64,000 nt of DNA from Heliocidaris tuberculata (Eukaryota > Echinodermata > Echinoidea > Camarodonta > Echinometridae). Made by a program: the position numbers and the translations under genes. Shown piece by piece: positions 1-12,245 of this stretch (position 1 is the stretch's first letter; each line of letters begins with the position of its first letter). The stretch is taken from contig CM046839.1 in NCBI GenBank assembly GCA_025618425.1, positions 2,604,831 through 2,668,830 on the forward strand, in the 5' to 3' direction. The notes below the pieces were generated by a model, which saw nothing but the letters and a program-made list of their open reading frames with translations, was not told where the DNA came from and did not search any database.

Positions 1-383
1 ACCGACCCAATAGCCATAGATTTCCGAATATAGGCCCTGTAGACGATATCAATTTTATTTTAATGTATCCCTCATCAAATACTAAATACCATAGATCTTA
101 GAACTTAGATTTCTAACACATTAGACCTAGGTCTACTGTAAATTAGTCGGTGAAAGTCCGAGAGAGAGAGTGTGTGTGTTAAAATTATAAGGTCAGTATA
201 AGACAAAGTAGAAACTTTAGATATAACAAATTAACATTATTCTTTATAGGCTAGGCCTAACTTAGAATCGGCTAGCACTCAATGTTAATTATCGTAGATC
301 TACTAGGTCTAGATCTAAACAGAAAGGGTCAAACACATAATATGACTGTTTACAGTAAAATAAAGTTTAACCTGATAACCGAA
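1..383. other. Non-coding, A/T-rich stretch
   Basis: I see no gene here. A short GA/GT run lies near 160-180. The last 30 bases are the left flank of the hAT element that starts at 384, and a similar sequence recurs after the element at about 1165-1190. Confidence 0.6.
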
Positions 384-1148
384 CAGTGCCGTATCTACGG
401 GGGCAGAGGGGGCACGTGCCCGGGCTGCACTTGAAGGGGGGGGGGGGGGGCGCAAAAAACGCAAAAGAGAGAAAGAAAAGGGGGAGAAATACAAGACAAA
501 ATGCATAAGAAATTGTGTTTTATAGGGTTTGAAATGCAAATATTTTCTATAGCTTTGTTCCCTCGCATAATTTTGTGCAAAATCTAGCTATGACTCTATG
601 ACCATGACTCTAGTTGCTTTGCCCCTCCCCCTCCCCCCGCATAGGCAGGAGCTTGTTCGACTTTTCGCCCCCTGATGGGATATAAGTGCATAAAAAGCAC
701 TAGTGTAGAACAGTCGAAAGAAATCATAAATTTGCCTTGCAATTGCCTTACTTAATTCCTCAAATATATTTCTTCAGGGTTTTCATTCATTTCGCGCCCC
801 CAAAATAGGAATGTAAAAGAAAGAAAAAAAGTTATTGCTAGGTCGCTGTATTCCCTTGTTTTGTTTGTTTTTTTTTTTGGTTTTGTTTTGTTTTTTGTAA
901 GGGTAAAATACATAAGAAATTTCAATTTGAGGGGAGAAAAGGAAAACAAATTCTGCCGCTCGGTCGCGTTGCTCCCTCGCTTATGCAATAACTCATCAAA
1001 TTTGGGCTACCAACCTCGGGTTATGTGCATCAAAGCTCTTTTTTCACGTAATTAAAAACCCTCATTAATCTCAGTTTGGGCATGGGGGGGGGGGGGGAGC
1101 AGATTTTATATTTTGCACCGGGCGCCAGAATACCTAGACACGCCACTG
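384..1148. mobile_element. Non-autonomous hAT-type element, 765 bp
   Basis: The left end reads CAGTGCCGTATCTA and the right end ACACGCCACTG, which are imperfect inverted termini with the CA...TG ends usual for hAT elements. An identical 8-bp sequence, TAACCGAA, flanks both sides (376-383 and 1149-1156), which is the target-site duplication size of the hAT superfamily. G/C homopolymer runs lie close to both ends (about 437-450 and 1085-1097). The interior has two related blocks, each with a 'cataagaaat' motif followed by a 'ccctcgc' motif. No transposase reading frame is visible, so it must have been mobilised in trans. Confidence 0.85.
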
Positions 1149-1973
1149 TAACCGAATACGGTAGATAAAGTTTACCTGATAACTGAATATACTGTTGTTT
1201 CCTGGTTGGTTTTGGTCCTCGTATCGTCAGTGTCCCGACACACAACCACTCACTCCCCCCCCCCCCCCCCCCATGGGTGTCGATCCCGGGGTGGGGTGAC
1301 CGGGGTATATTCCAAAAAAAAATTGAGGTTGGGGATGGCCTGTATTATCATCCCCCAATATTTTTGGATAAAATAAATAAAAATTATGATACATTAACTA
1401 AAACTAATAATTATCCAAATTCATTATGTTTGATCTTGAAATACCACCACATTCTTTAATGATTAGAAGTAAGGAAATAAGAAATGCCACAATTTCAGTG
1501 GAAAAATATCGAAGAAAATTCGTTCGCTCGCATTGTTATTCTCAATTAAGGGGTTCCGTCCATTGGCGTAGATCTGTGCATTCCTTCTTTTCATTGAAAG
1601 AGCGAGCAAAGCGAGCTAGCAAAAAAATCGACCCTTTTTTAATGAAAATGTAATTTTGTCACAGATCTAGACATATATCCGGTAGGTAATATCAAATTTC
1701 CCCCTTTTTTCTCAGCACAGCACAGCACAGCACAGCACAGCATGTGTTTAGCTCTTAACTTAGCTCTTAAACCCGATCAATATATAAACGCGTCGCAGTG
1801 TTTTAAATCTGTCATAGAAAAGTGTTCAGAAACTAAACAATTTTTTTTACAGTGTTGACGTCTATCATTGAGTCCAAAAATTTAAAGAAAATACATGTAT
1901 TTTTATTCGCTTTTGTCATGGTTATCCGTCCTGATAAACAATTATTGTCATATGTTGACGATTACGGCAGTCT
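1149..1973. other. Non-coding stretch with hAT-end fragments and a CACAG repeat
   Basis: Two sequences look like isolated left ends of hAT-type elements: CATGGGTGTCGATCC at 1272 and CATTGGCGTAGATC near 1560. I found no matching right ends. Position 1255 begins a C homopolymer. About six CACAG units lie at 1713-1742. I see no gene. Confidence 0.5.
1713..1742. repeat. (CACAG)n microsatellite
   Basis: About six perfect tandem copies of a 5-bp unit. Confidence 0.9.
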
Positions 1974-2117
1974 CAGGTGTGTCGATCCTGGGGGGGGGGG
2001 GAGTCCCCCCCCCCGCCCCTATTCCCCCCAAAAGAAGAGAATAGTGGGGTAGGGGGCAAACATGTCGTTTTGTCTTCATTGCCCCACCCCATCCCAAAAA
2101 ACGGATCGACGCCCCTG
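1974..2117. mobile_element. Short hAT-type MITE, 144 bp
   Basis: The termini CAGGTGTGTCGATCC and GGATCGACGCCCCTG are inverted repeats with 13 of 15 matches. G and C homopolymers lie just inside the left end. The 8-base flanks (ggcagtct and ggaagtgc) agree at 5 positions, so any target duplication has decayed. The end sequence is shared with 27229-27749, so the two are probably one family. Confidence 0.65.
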
Positions 2118-5100
2118 GGAAGTGCGACTTAAATTTGCCCAAAAGTGTAAGGACCTTATCTTATTTTATTCACATTGGATTTATGATATTTAACTTCCCA
2201 GATTCAAAGTTTTTAGAAAAATAAAATGCCAAAATCATCTTCTAAAAAGAATTGTCAACTCTAAATTACTAAGCAGCGAGGTAAATGTTTCAGCGCTCTT
2301 CGTCTATATCTTCGTAAAGCTTCTCGTCCAAAGAAGACTCGTCCTTAATATACAAGGTTCTTACCGCCGTAGCTGGAAGTACGGAATTTCTCAATGAATG
2401 GATCAGGACCGTGGTACAGACTCTCTTGTGGTAGGGTCCGAATATGTTATAAGTGGGTTTTTTGTTTGTTGGGCTGTACACAAATACCATTACATTTTTT
2501 GCCAAAATTCCCCCTCAATTGCATTTGTGAAAGTGCTTCCATATCAATTATCATTCAGAATGAATTACTTAACACATGTGCTGAATTTGGTGCTTTTAGA
2601 CAAAAGTGCACAATTTTTCAGCTATTAAATGCCACCCTGTTGTGGCTTAATAGTAGTCTACACTTGCACTACACTTTTACTTGCGCTGCACGTTTAAGAC
2701 CGAATGAAACACGCACCTGGCATCAATTTCAAATCTTAACTGAAAAAGAATGTTTTAATAACCTACTGAATATTGTAGATAATGAGAAAAGACAGTCTAT
2801 TTTAGCATCATGATTTTATTCATAGCCTCGAAATTTGACGTTTCAAGCCTAATGCTATACACCCACACATGCATTACAAAAGGGAGAGGCTTGAATACGA
2901 AGTGAAAGAGAATAAAACAGCTTACACGACACAGCTACATTTACAAAAGTGTAGTTCACGAACTTTACATAAAGGAAATTGTTCCTTCTTGAACTCTTCT
3001 TCTTCCCTTTTCCCTCTCTCTTACTAATAGGGTTCTTTATATCCTTTTGAGTTAAAAAGGTCTTTCGATACTAGTCTTTTCTAACAAAGAATAGAGTCTA
3101 CGCTAAGTCTTGTTGCCTTTATCAAGGTGTTTCTCTTTTAAAGGAAAACTACTCAATCTTAACTTTCTAGATGCAGTAGACTATGTTTTATACAACTCTT
3201 TTCAACATTTTGAAAAAGATTTAAAAATGAAGATATTGCATTGTTATCTCGCGTAAACTCTCTTTGCTGTTCATAAATAAGAAATATCTGAAATTAACTT
3301 AACATCTACTAAAGATATGCTTTCAAGTAATGGAGAAAACTCGTTTTTCTTAGGAGGATTTATGTCATTCTGCTATCCCCTTGTGTATCTATGGTTGCTG
3401 TTGTTGTTTTTAGTTTTTACGGTGCTGCCATTCAAAATATGAATATTTACGCCATCTCAGTTGCATTGTTAAAAAATAAGCCTTTTTATGAGTTAATTAT
3501 GTATTACATTGTTCTTCTGTGTGAGCAGACAAAGCCTTATTACATATTACATAAGGAGAGAGAAAAAAAGGGGGATCCTTACAATATACAAGGCCTAAAT
3601 TGAGAGGAAAATTCGCAGCGCGCGCTAGCTTTGGTACACCTGTCATACGCCTGTAACAGATAACACCTCCTCGCCCAAAAGGCAAAATCTTGCCAGTCCA
3701 GCTGGGTACTTTGAGCAGACTTCTCGGTTTAGCTTGACCTATAGGCAACTCAGAAGCCTCGCGGAGGCACTCTATAAGTACATATAACGACAGGTGCGAA
3801 TAATTTCACACGAATAATTCATTTTTTAAACACTTGAGTAAACTCCAGTTCAAGGCGGGAGAAGTGCAGTGCAATACATAAACTAACAAATATAATACAT
3901 TTATAATCTTTGAAATGGCCAAATCTGGCGCATTGATACGCAAATCATTGTTAGGCCTATTTGGCAATATGAAACCATATCTGTATCAAATGATTATAAT
4001 TTGTTATGTATTTTTACATACAGAGCTACGAAAATATATACATGTACAGCAACAATTGCACAGTGGTAAAGTCAAACAACCCTTTAATAAAAGAATACCC
4101 TCTAAAAAGTAATTTGATTAGTGACAGTTCAGTGATCCTTGAATGGAAGATAATACGATGTTATGCTTAAAGTTAAACTACTATATTCAATAATATGAAT
4201 AAAACAGTTCATTTTCTACTATGATTTCATTGTCATAAACTCTTTATGACATAAACATTACTAAAGCTATACCCTATAGCTCCTTTATAAAAATACAAAT
4301 TAATATTTCACATTACACGAATTCCTTGATACCTATAGATTCGGATTACTAATAAGAGGTTTTAAACTTCTTAGCACAGATGAAACTATGGATTTAAACA
4401 GACCAGAAAGTGCGAACCCTTCATTGTCGCCATTGGGTTTATCCATTACACTTATTCTTTGCGTACAAGGACTCCAGTTATGTCGCACTTGTTCCCAGCC
4501 GGGGTAATCACGTGACCAAATGCTCTAGACCAATCACATGCCTGTATTTATAATAGGCCCTATGCTTATAATATACGTATATATATGAGAACTTCCTCTC
4601 CGATCAGAATCAAGGGAAATTTCGAGGACCTTTTCTATTTATTGTTTTAAGTCTCGGTACTCGATAAATCACATAGATTTCTACGAATGGGCTGAAGTTC
4701 AACCTCAACCTCACGCAGTTGTTTGTGACGTGAGCCAACATGTACTTTCTACGTGATCAGAATAGTAGCGGTAATAGCATCACAGCTTGTAGTGATTTTT
4801 ATTTCCATGGCCACGATCAAATCATGCCCCGCGGTGTTTTGCGAGCTAATTGAGGTGGGGGGGGGGGGGGGGGACAGAACCCTTGTGAAATTGATTGATG
4901 AGATGTGCCCATTTTTACATGTCCAGCTGTGGCGGGGGTGGAATGTGGGAGGAGAAACACATTAGCCACACATCCGAGTTTATCCAAGTTCTTTTATTTT
5001 CAGTGGAACGACAAGTCGAAGTAAAGTACAAAATACCGCAGAGCAATGATGGTAGACATAATGCTGCTTCAAAAGATTAATACTGCAAATGTAAACTAAA

Positions 5101-5380
5101 AACAAACAAAATCTTTAAAACATGCAATCTCGTTATGATATATGTTCGTAATTATTACACTACAGCATTCTGAACGATTCATGACGATGATAATACTAAA
5201 AAATGAGGAGAAAAAAATATCTCTCAAATTTTAACTATCGCTACAAATGTAAAATGCATTAATGTTTTTCAATACGACCTCATTTCTGACTCTCAATCAC
5301 TATAGTAATATATATCATTGTTGACAAATCTATTAGCACACAATTCAAATATTCCATCAAAATAGTTTTCCTCATCTTCT
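2118..5380. other. Non-coding, about 3.3 kb
   Basis: An uninterrupted frame of 139 codons at 2394-2813 (+) resembles no family I know and is not supported as a gene. A CCAAT-like motif near 4530 and a TATA-like run near 4573 form a loosely promoter-like block. A G homopolymer sits at 4857-4873. I see nothing else. Confidence 0.5.
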
Positions 5381-5489
5381 GTCTCCTTGTCATCATCTTC
5401 TTCTTCTTATATTCTAAATTCCAGCTCTATCTTTGTTCTTAATTGTATTTTTCTTCTTCTTATCTGCTTCTCCTTGTTCTTTATTCCTT

Positions 5490-5655
5490 TCTTCTTCTCC
5501 TCCTCCTCCTCCTCTTCCTTTTCCTCTTCTTCTTCTTCTTCTTTTTCTTCTTCTTTTTCTTCTTCTTGTCCTCCTTCTTTTTCTTCTTTTTTTATACTCT
5601 CTTTGTCTTCTTCTTCTTCTTCTTCTTTTTCTTCCTCTTCCTCTTCTTCACATTT
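5490..5655. repeat. CTT/CTC pyrimidine-rich low-complexity tract
   Basis: About 165 bases made almost entirely of C and T on the + strand, mainly CTT and CTC units. Apparent Ser-, Leu- or Phe-rich reading frames across it are artefacts of the composition. Confidence 0.9.
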
Positions 5656-6062
5656 AGTCTCTTATTTTTCCTCTAGATCGTAAAGCTTCTCTTTTGCCAA
5701 ATATTTTCTACCCTCCTCCTCCTGTCCCATCTCTTCTTACTCTCCATAATTATGATATGAACCCTTCTCTCTATGCGGGTTTTCGCGTATATCAAGTCAC
5801 CTCTCCTGGTTTCCTCCAATATCAAGTCATTTATCCTCTTGGTAAAGTCATGGTCTTCTTCATTCCACACTTTCCTTCTCCCAAAGTTCTTTTATGGTCA
5901 CGACCTTGGGTTCGACGTGACATGAATGTTACCACGCATCATACTGTATTACAAAGTCAGAGGGATTTTAATGGGTATTTGACCTGTGCTTTTGCAGTGC
6001 TTGGGAAATCACTTGTGACATTTCTCTGTCTGTCTGCCTCTCTCTCTCTCTCTATGTTTCTG

Positions 6063-6859
6063 CTAGGTGTAAAAAGAAACATTTCAATAGTCACTTTTGA
6101 TCATTAATAACTCAAAAGTTAAAACTCGTATCAGACTGATGTTTTCACATTATAAAGTTGAAGAATGTCAAATTGATTTGAAGTAAGTTTTATGAAATTT
6201 CCTTGAATAATATTCTTGAAATAATGGTCAGACTATTTAATTGGACTTGCACTTTCGGAAAATTCAAGGCTACAAAATCTGTATGTATCAGTAATTAATG
6301 AAGAACACAACAGTACCATTGTGCATCGCACCTGTCTTTTGGCAAGACATTAATCTACATTTGCCACACTCGACCCAGGTGAGGTAAATGGGTACCTGGC
6401 AGGAATTGATTCCTTGAAATACTAGAGCGCCGTTAGAACAGCCATGCTAAAGCCAGGGTAATAACTGTGGAGTGCCAGGAGTGTCAAGTTTGACAGACAT
6501 GTACGGTATACAAGAACCCACTATTATTATTATTATTATTATTATTATTTCTGCCAAGCTTTTGCTATCCATTGTCATTCATGATTCTGCACAATGGTCA
6601 TTGTTGTGCTCTGAATTAATTGATACACTTAAATGTTGTGGCCTTGATTTTTCCAAAAATGAAAATCTAATTGAATATTCAGAGCATTGTTTTAAGAATA
6701 GTATTCCAAGAAATGTCAAAAAACTTACTCCAAGTAAATCTAAATTTGACGTCCTCAGCTTTACTGTGTGAAAACATCAGTCTGATACAAGTTATAACTT
6801 TTGAGTTATTGATGATTAAACGTGTCAAATATTTTTTTGTTGTTTTTTTTTACACCTAG
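6063..6859. mobile_element. Long-inverted-repeat (foldback) element with a SINE in its loop
   Basis: The left end CTAGGTGTAAAAA is answered by TTTTTACACCTAG at the right end. The similarity runs inward for about 260 bases on each side (about 6063-6325 against 6575-6859), including the shared block ATCAGACTGATGTTTTCACA. The central part (about 6330-6551) is unpaired and looks like a SINE with an ATT tail. No transposase is visible. The superfamily cannot be set because no clear target duplication is seen. Confidence 0.75.
6330..6551 (+). mobile_element. SINE-like element with (ATT)n tail
   Basis: It is a compact non-palindromic sequence in the loop of the surrounding foldback element. It contains the block 'gaggtaaatgggtacctggc' and ends in ten ATT units at 6521-6550. 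A trinucleotide tail like this is usual for SINEs moved by CR1/L2-type LINEs. The class is inferred from layout and tail; I do not see clear A and B boxes. Confidence 0.5.
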
Positions 6860-8800
6860 TATATAAACTTCACTATCAATGTAGTACTTAAAGTACAACA
6901 ACCTTAAGCTTTAAAGCGATATTTTGAATGCATTAATTTTTTGTATAGGTTTTCCTTACGGATGCTGACTATCGACTAATTCGTCTTTAAGCTTGCTTCA
7001 ATAATTTGCATTCTCGTATATTTTGTTATTTATTTGAGAAAATTCCTTTGTTGTTTAGAAGGCAAGTCATTCGTTATTATGTTTATAAATATCAACACGT
7101 AGTATTCATTGATAGGGCTATGTAATTTCATTAAAGCCTTGACGATGATTATCTTAATGACATCCCTTTTCAATAAAATACGATCAGATCACAGGATATT
7201 ATTGATTTGGTTGATATTCATGGAAATGTCACTAATCGGGGAAATCCGAACAAGAATTATTTTCTCCAGCACGTCTTTTCACACTGAATTTGCCTCGCTG
7301 CGGTTACATCATTTTCCATCGAATTCCATAATTCATTTTTTGTTTACTCTCGCTCTTTCTGAGAAGAATAGCAGAAAGTTAAGAGCCTCTACAAAAGATT
7401 TTTTTTGAATAATATGCAAACATGTCCTTTTCTGGGCCATCCCTGGGAATCCCTGGGCCATGGGACATGTATAGATATAAACAAGAAGAAACAACGAGAG
7501 CATTGAAGGGAACTGAAATAACCCTTATTCTTTTCTCCAGGCCAACTAAATCGGTCTCGCACTTCATGAATAATTCCCATCCCATGGCAAATATTTGTTC
7601 CAATTTACCCATTTTCCACGCTTTTATCTTTGATTGTGTCGCCTTTGACGATTGCAGGTGGGAATTGTGCCATTGCCCCTGGTATGAAGAACACTTGGAT
7701 GTAAGCACTGACAAACACAAATTATTAGCATTTTACTTCATGTGACGAAGAATATTCAATCGATGAGCAAGTACTTCCAGGAAAACCCTCTAAAAATAAG
7801 GGCCAATATTGCTACTTTTTGTCAAGCAGCCTCCGAATCCTTTTATTTCTGAAACTTGACACTGTTTGTTCGTCATCACATTTTCGAATAAATCTGATCA
7901 CACATGAGTAACTCTCATCATAAGGAGGCTTATATATCCTCCCGTTCACAGTAAGAAGTCATATCCGGGGAATAATATCCCTGTTATAATTTGATACCTA
8001 TCTCAAATAACAAATGACCGGGGAAATATTCACGCTGTCTATCAAAGGCGATCATTTTCACCACATAGAGATTTTTTTCTAACTTTTACTTTCTGATGTA
8101 ATTCATTTTAGTCTCTAATACGACTTGAGAAGCTTGTGTGTTGGAATTCTGTCATTAAAAAAGTATAAAAGTTTTATTTTTGGTAGACGCACTTCAATTT
8201 TGCTCATGCACCCCCTTTCCACCACACGGCCCTTTCCCTGTAAAGGGCTGGTTGCATATATATATATTAACGGTAACCATAACGAGATTTTTCATTAAAG
8301 GTACTCCCTAGAGCTGCTCTATTGTTAACAGTTACGAGATACTCTCATATACGCACCATACGGTGTGAGTTAGTAAAAAGGAAACCCAGATTCACCCCTA
8401 AATATCATTGTAGTCAGTACATATAGATTTAATCAAAGATATTCATATTGTACTCTATTATGTTTCCTTTAATTTGACCCCATGAGTAATAAAACCCGAC
8501 CATGGACAGCAAAAGAGTAACATTTTTCCAAATTCATGTCAGATTTGCCTCTGCCAAAGTTTTAAATGAAGTGGATGGTCAACCCAAGGTTGGTTGAATT
8601 TCTTTATTCCAGTTGAATGCATTCACAAATAATGAAAGTAACTTCTGAAGACCATTCAGCCCAAAGCTGGGCATAGCTATATACGATTTTGAAATGCTTT
8701 TTTAAAAATGGCCAGTGCCAAATCATCCATGATCCCATTTTAGTGAGCGGCACTTCAAAATAAAGAAGACATTATCAAATATTTTTAATATTATTATTAA
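6860..8800. other. Non-coding, about 1.9 kb
   Basis: No exon is recognised. Frames of 99 and 107 codons near 7109-7745 overlap one another on both strands and match no family I know. A small hairpin (ggccctttccctgtaaagggc) lies near 8230. Confidence 0.5.
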
Positions 8801-8804
8801 GTAT

Positions 8805-9078
8805 TTGGCGTCACCTGCGCCTCGGAGGGGAAAAGCGAACTAAATCACTGCAACCCTCGGGTCTCTCCCGATATATAACTGACTGCGATGTGCAGGTGTA
8901 CCATTACACCGGGGTTTCCCCCTACTCTTCATCGAATAGTGCAGTGGGTTCTTAACGTGCAAAGGTGGTGACTCTCCTTTACACGGGGCCTCCATTTAAC
9001 GTCCTATCCGAGGGACAGAGTGCTTTCCACTGTAACATAACCTGCGTCTATGAAACACACAATGCAGGTTTCAGTCAC
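8805..9078. repeat. Probable dispersed repeat, unclassified
   Basis: This G+C-richer block contrasts with its A+T-rich surroundings and directly adjoins the (AAT)n tail of the SINE on its right. Its phrases, such as 'tttaacgtcctatccgaggg', look like dispersed repeats common in marine invertebrate genomes. That resemblance is from memory, and no second copy exists in this window. Confidence 0.4.
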
Positions 9079-9366
<288 letters not shown>

Positions 9367-11059
9367 CCTCTAATATACCATTATAATGCATTTCAGTGAT
9401 TTCACTTGGTTTTTAAGATATTGGGACTTGAATATGGGTTTCCTATTTATTGACTCACACTGTAGAGTAGGCTGGACCTCTATCGTTATCGTAATCTATC
9501 AAGTCTGACCGGCCCTTAATCCTTTCATGACAAGAATTTGTTCTTCAAATAGGCTACAATCATGTATTTCTTTTATTGCTACATGGTTGTAATATGATGT
9601 AATGTCTTTGAAATCAATATACATGGTTAGGAATTTTGTCTTAAAGTTTAAAAAAATTGTCAAATTTGAGGAAAAACAATGATTTTGAACCTCTCAGTGT
9701 GTTGCCAAAGCTTATTCTCATTCTTACAATTCCTTGCATCAAACGCAATAAATTATGGTCATGCAATAAAAATGGACTTAGTGAGTGCAGAAATTTTTGC
9801 TCTTTCTAATCATGCATCTGGTATATTTTTAGAGCTCTGAATCAAAAGTTATTATGCCAAACTACAAAATGTGGTCAATTGTCGTGAAAGGGTTAATGGT
9901 TAATGGTCAACATGTTCCACAAACAAAGGAATAAAGGTCGATATGTCATAGTCTATAAATCATATAACGTTGAACGTTAGGAATGTAAGACCAATATACA
10001 TGTACTTCCTTTTAGATAGAAGTCTCAAATATGAACAATATAAGCTTGGAAAGCTAATAATTTAAAAATGGACGCGGGTTGTCAGCAAGAATAAATGAGA
10101 ACTGTGAGATGTGGAATATTGCCATATGATTATATGCAACAACAACAACCCCCACAACCACGCCAAAAACCCATTTGACCTTATTTTTATGTCATTTAAG
10201 GGTTTTCCTTGCCAAAATTTCGTTAGAGTCTATTGTTCTGAATAAATAAGAATATTTAACCACCAGAAATCAAGCTACCAAAGACTCGATTCCCTTTGAT
10301 CCTCGGATGGTGATGATGATATTATGTCGACATGTCTGTTAATAATTTCAAATAATCATCAAACAAGCTCTGAAATAAATACTCTGTTCATTTCAGTACA
10401 ATACAATTCACCTGAAATTTACTCCACTTTTGTGTCCAAGGAAGGCCTAAACAGAATAGTTGCAACAAGAGTGAATAGGAAGAAAAAAATTGGCATCATA
10501 ATCAGGTTAAGTATATAAAGAGTATATAAACTGTACAACCTGAAACACAGGCTAGCGATGGCGTCGCAAGACCACATTTGTGATTGATAGTCACAGGTGT
10601 TTAATGACAGATGACCCCTTTTAAATAGTTTATGACCACACCACACCTACCCAGTTTACAATGTGAATAGAGCATAACGATCGTATCATGTGAGAGGTTT
10701 GACATATTCAGGACATTCATTTGGAGGTAGTTTTTTGTTGTTTTGTTCTTACTTATTTAAGGATATTCAATCACAGCCGGGATGTCTTCGATTTTACAAA
10801 ATTATGTTTCGCTCAAAGTCCCGTAGCCGATAATGAAAGGTACGGAAGGCAGGCCCTAGTACCTGCATGTTTTTTTAATGAAAATATGAAAGTGCCACTG
10901 TTTGAATGCTAACTACTCTGCATAATCCCTTCGTAACCTGCTTCAAAAACGCATTGGTGAGGCTAGTTTTATGAAACACCCACGATGAACAAAGGAACAT
11001 TCATAAGATGAAAAATCCTATTTTAACGAAGTAAACGACGATCTTTTATAAACTAATTA
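9367..11059. other. Non-coding, about 1.7 kb
   Basis: I see no gene. 'tttatgaaacaccc' near 10970 resembles one end of the MITE at 26607-26928 and may be a solo terminus. Confidence 0.5.
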
Positions 11060-11200
11060 AACTGAGCCTGTAATCCAGCTAACAGTGGAAGTTATAAACT
11101 GATTCAGCGGACCCAGGTTCGAGACTGAGTCACGTCTTGCGGATGGTGACGCTAATATTCATATCTGATTGATACACGTCTGTAAAAACCCAATTACACT
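11060..11200 (+). mobile_element. SINE copy A (shared B box and 3' tail)
   Basis: It carries the B-box-like ACCCAGGTTCGAGACTG followed by 'gagtcacgtctt' and 'gatggtgacg', then the tail CATATCTGATTGATACACG and 'tctgtaaaaacccaattaca'. The same order recurs at 11905-12045, and the tail alone at 52978-53035. The left boundary is approximate. Confidence 0.65.
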
Positions 11201-11904
11201 TATCTTTTTATTTTCGTCATAGCCTAAAACTTTGTTGAATATAGTACCGTTTCATTTAATAATTACGCAGGACCAGGCGTTTTAATTCTGACTCATTAAT
11301 ATCCAATGTCCCCAGAATGATAGAAGGCTATACATTTTAGAAAGATTTATGCGAGACATTTGTTTAGAAAGAATTTTTGCTGTAACTCCCAGCGTTAAGA
11401 AATGTTTCACCTGAAGCTTTTTAACACTTGAATTCGGCCTTTTTAGTGACTCTGTATACAAATACAGCTTCTCTGTACTAACTTCAAACGAAGTACCCGG
11501 TATGTTGTTAAACAAATAGTGAGTAATTCGAAGTTGTATTCTCTTTTTTAGAAAACCCATTCCCTACTGACCAAATTTCAGAAGGCATAGCAAATAACTA
11601 AATTCCGGTTATGGATCGGGGTAAAACTTGTGCCTCTTGCTACTACCGCAAACTATTCAACTCCATGTTTGCTAACCCAAAGGCTCTAAAGACGCCTTTC
11701 ATCACCGGGGAAAAATAAACACAAAAATAAACAAGATTATAAATTCTTTCGAGAAAGTAAAGAGTAAAGTGAAATTTTAATACCCTATTGTGTATCCAAC
11801 ATAAATCATGTTCGGATTACGTAATAACTCACTGTAATGTTCGCACATTTCAAAAGGTGATGTACAAGGCTGATGAACAAGGCTTTTGAACTTGTCTAAG
11901 GGTC

Positions 11905-12045
11905 CGGGAGATGTGGTAATGTCCGCGTGGTCAGCTTTCTGTACGATCGGACCCAGGTTCGAAACCGAGTCACGTCTGTCAGATGGTGACGTTAAAGGTC
12001 TGTTCCAGACGTAAATAATCATATCTGACTGATACTCGTCTGTAA
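11905..12045 (+). mobile_element. SINE copy B (same family as 11060-11200)
   Basis: It shares 'cggacccaggttcgaaaccg', 'agtcacgtctg', 'agatggtgacgtta' and the tail 'catatctgactgatactcgt' with copy A, about 850 bp away. It has about 20 extra bases in the body and runs into an A-rich/CA tract, which fits a retroposed A-rich tail. Confidence 0.7.
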
Positions 12046-12072
12046 AAAAAAAAACACACACAAACCCCCCCC

Positions 12073-12110
<38 letters not shown>

Positions 12111-12115
12111 ACACC

Positions 12116-12157
<42 letters not shown>
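12044..12157. repeat. Poly(A), poly(C) and (CA)n compound low-complexity tract
   Basis: An A run, nine C, about 40 A, then CA dinucleotides with some CG. It starts exactly where SINE copy B ends. Confidence 0.9.
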
Positions 12158-12159
<2 letters not shown>

Positions 12160-12245
12160 TCATGCAAAAGGGAAAAGATAACCCCAAAAATAAAAAATAA
12201 AAAAAAAATAAAAAGAATCTTTGAATTCTTGCCTACTTTGATCAT

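Noticed and set aside
2394..2813. 139-codon plus-strand frame as a gene
   Set aside because: No family resemblance, an overlapping open frame, and no splice or promoter context. Kept only as a note.
5387..5683. Ser-, Leu- and Phe-rich reading frames in three frames
   Set aside because: They are translations of a CTT/CTC tract, open in all three frames, with no domain or gene signal.
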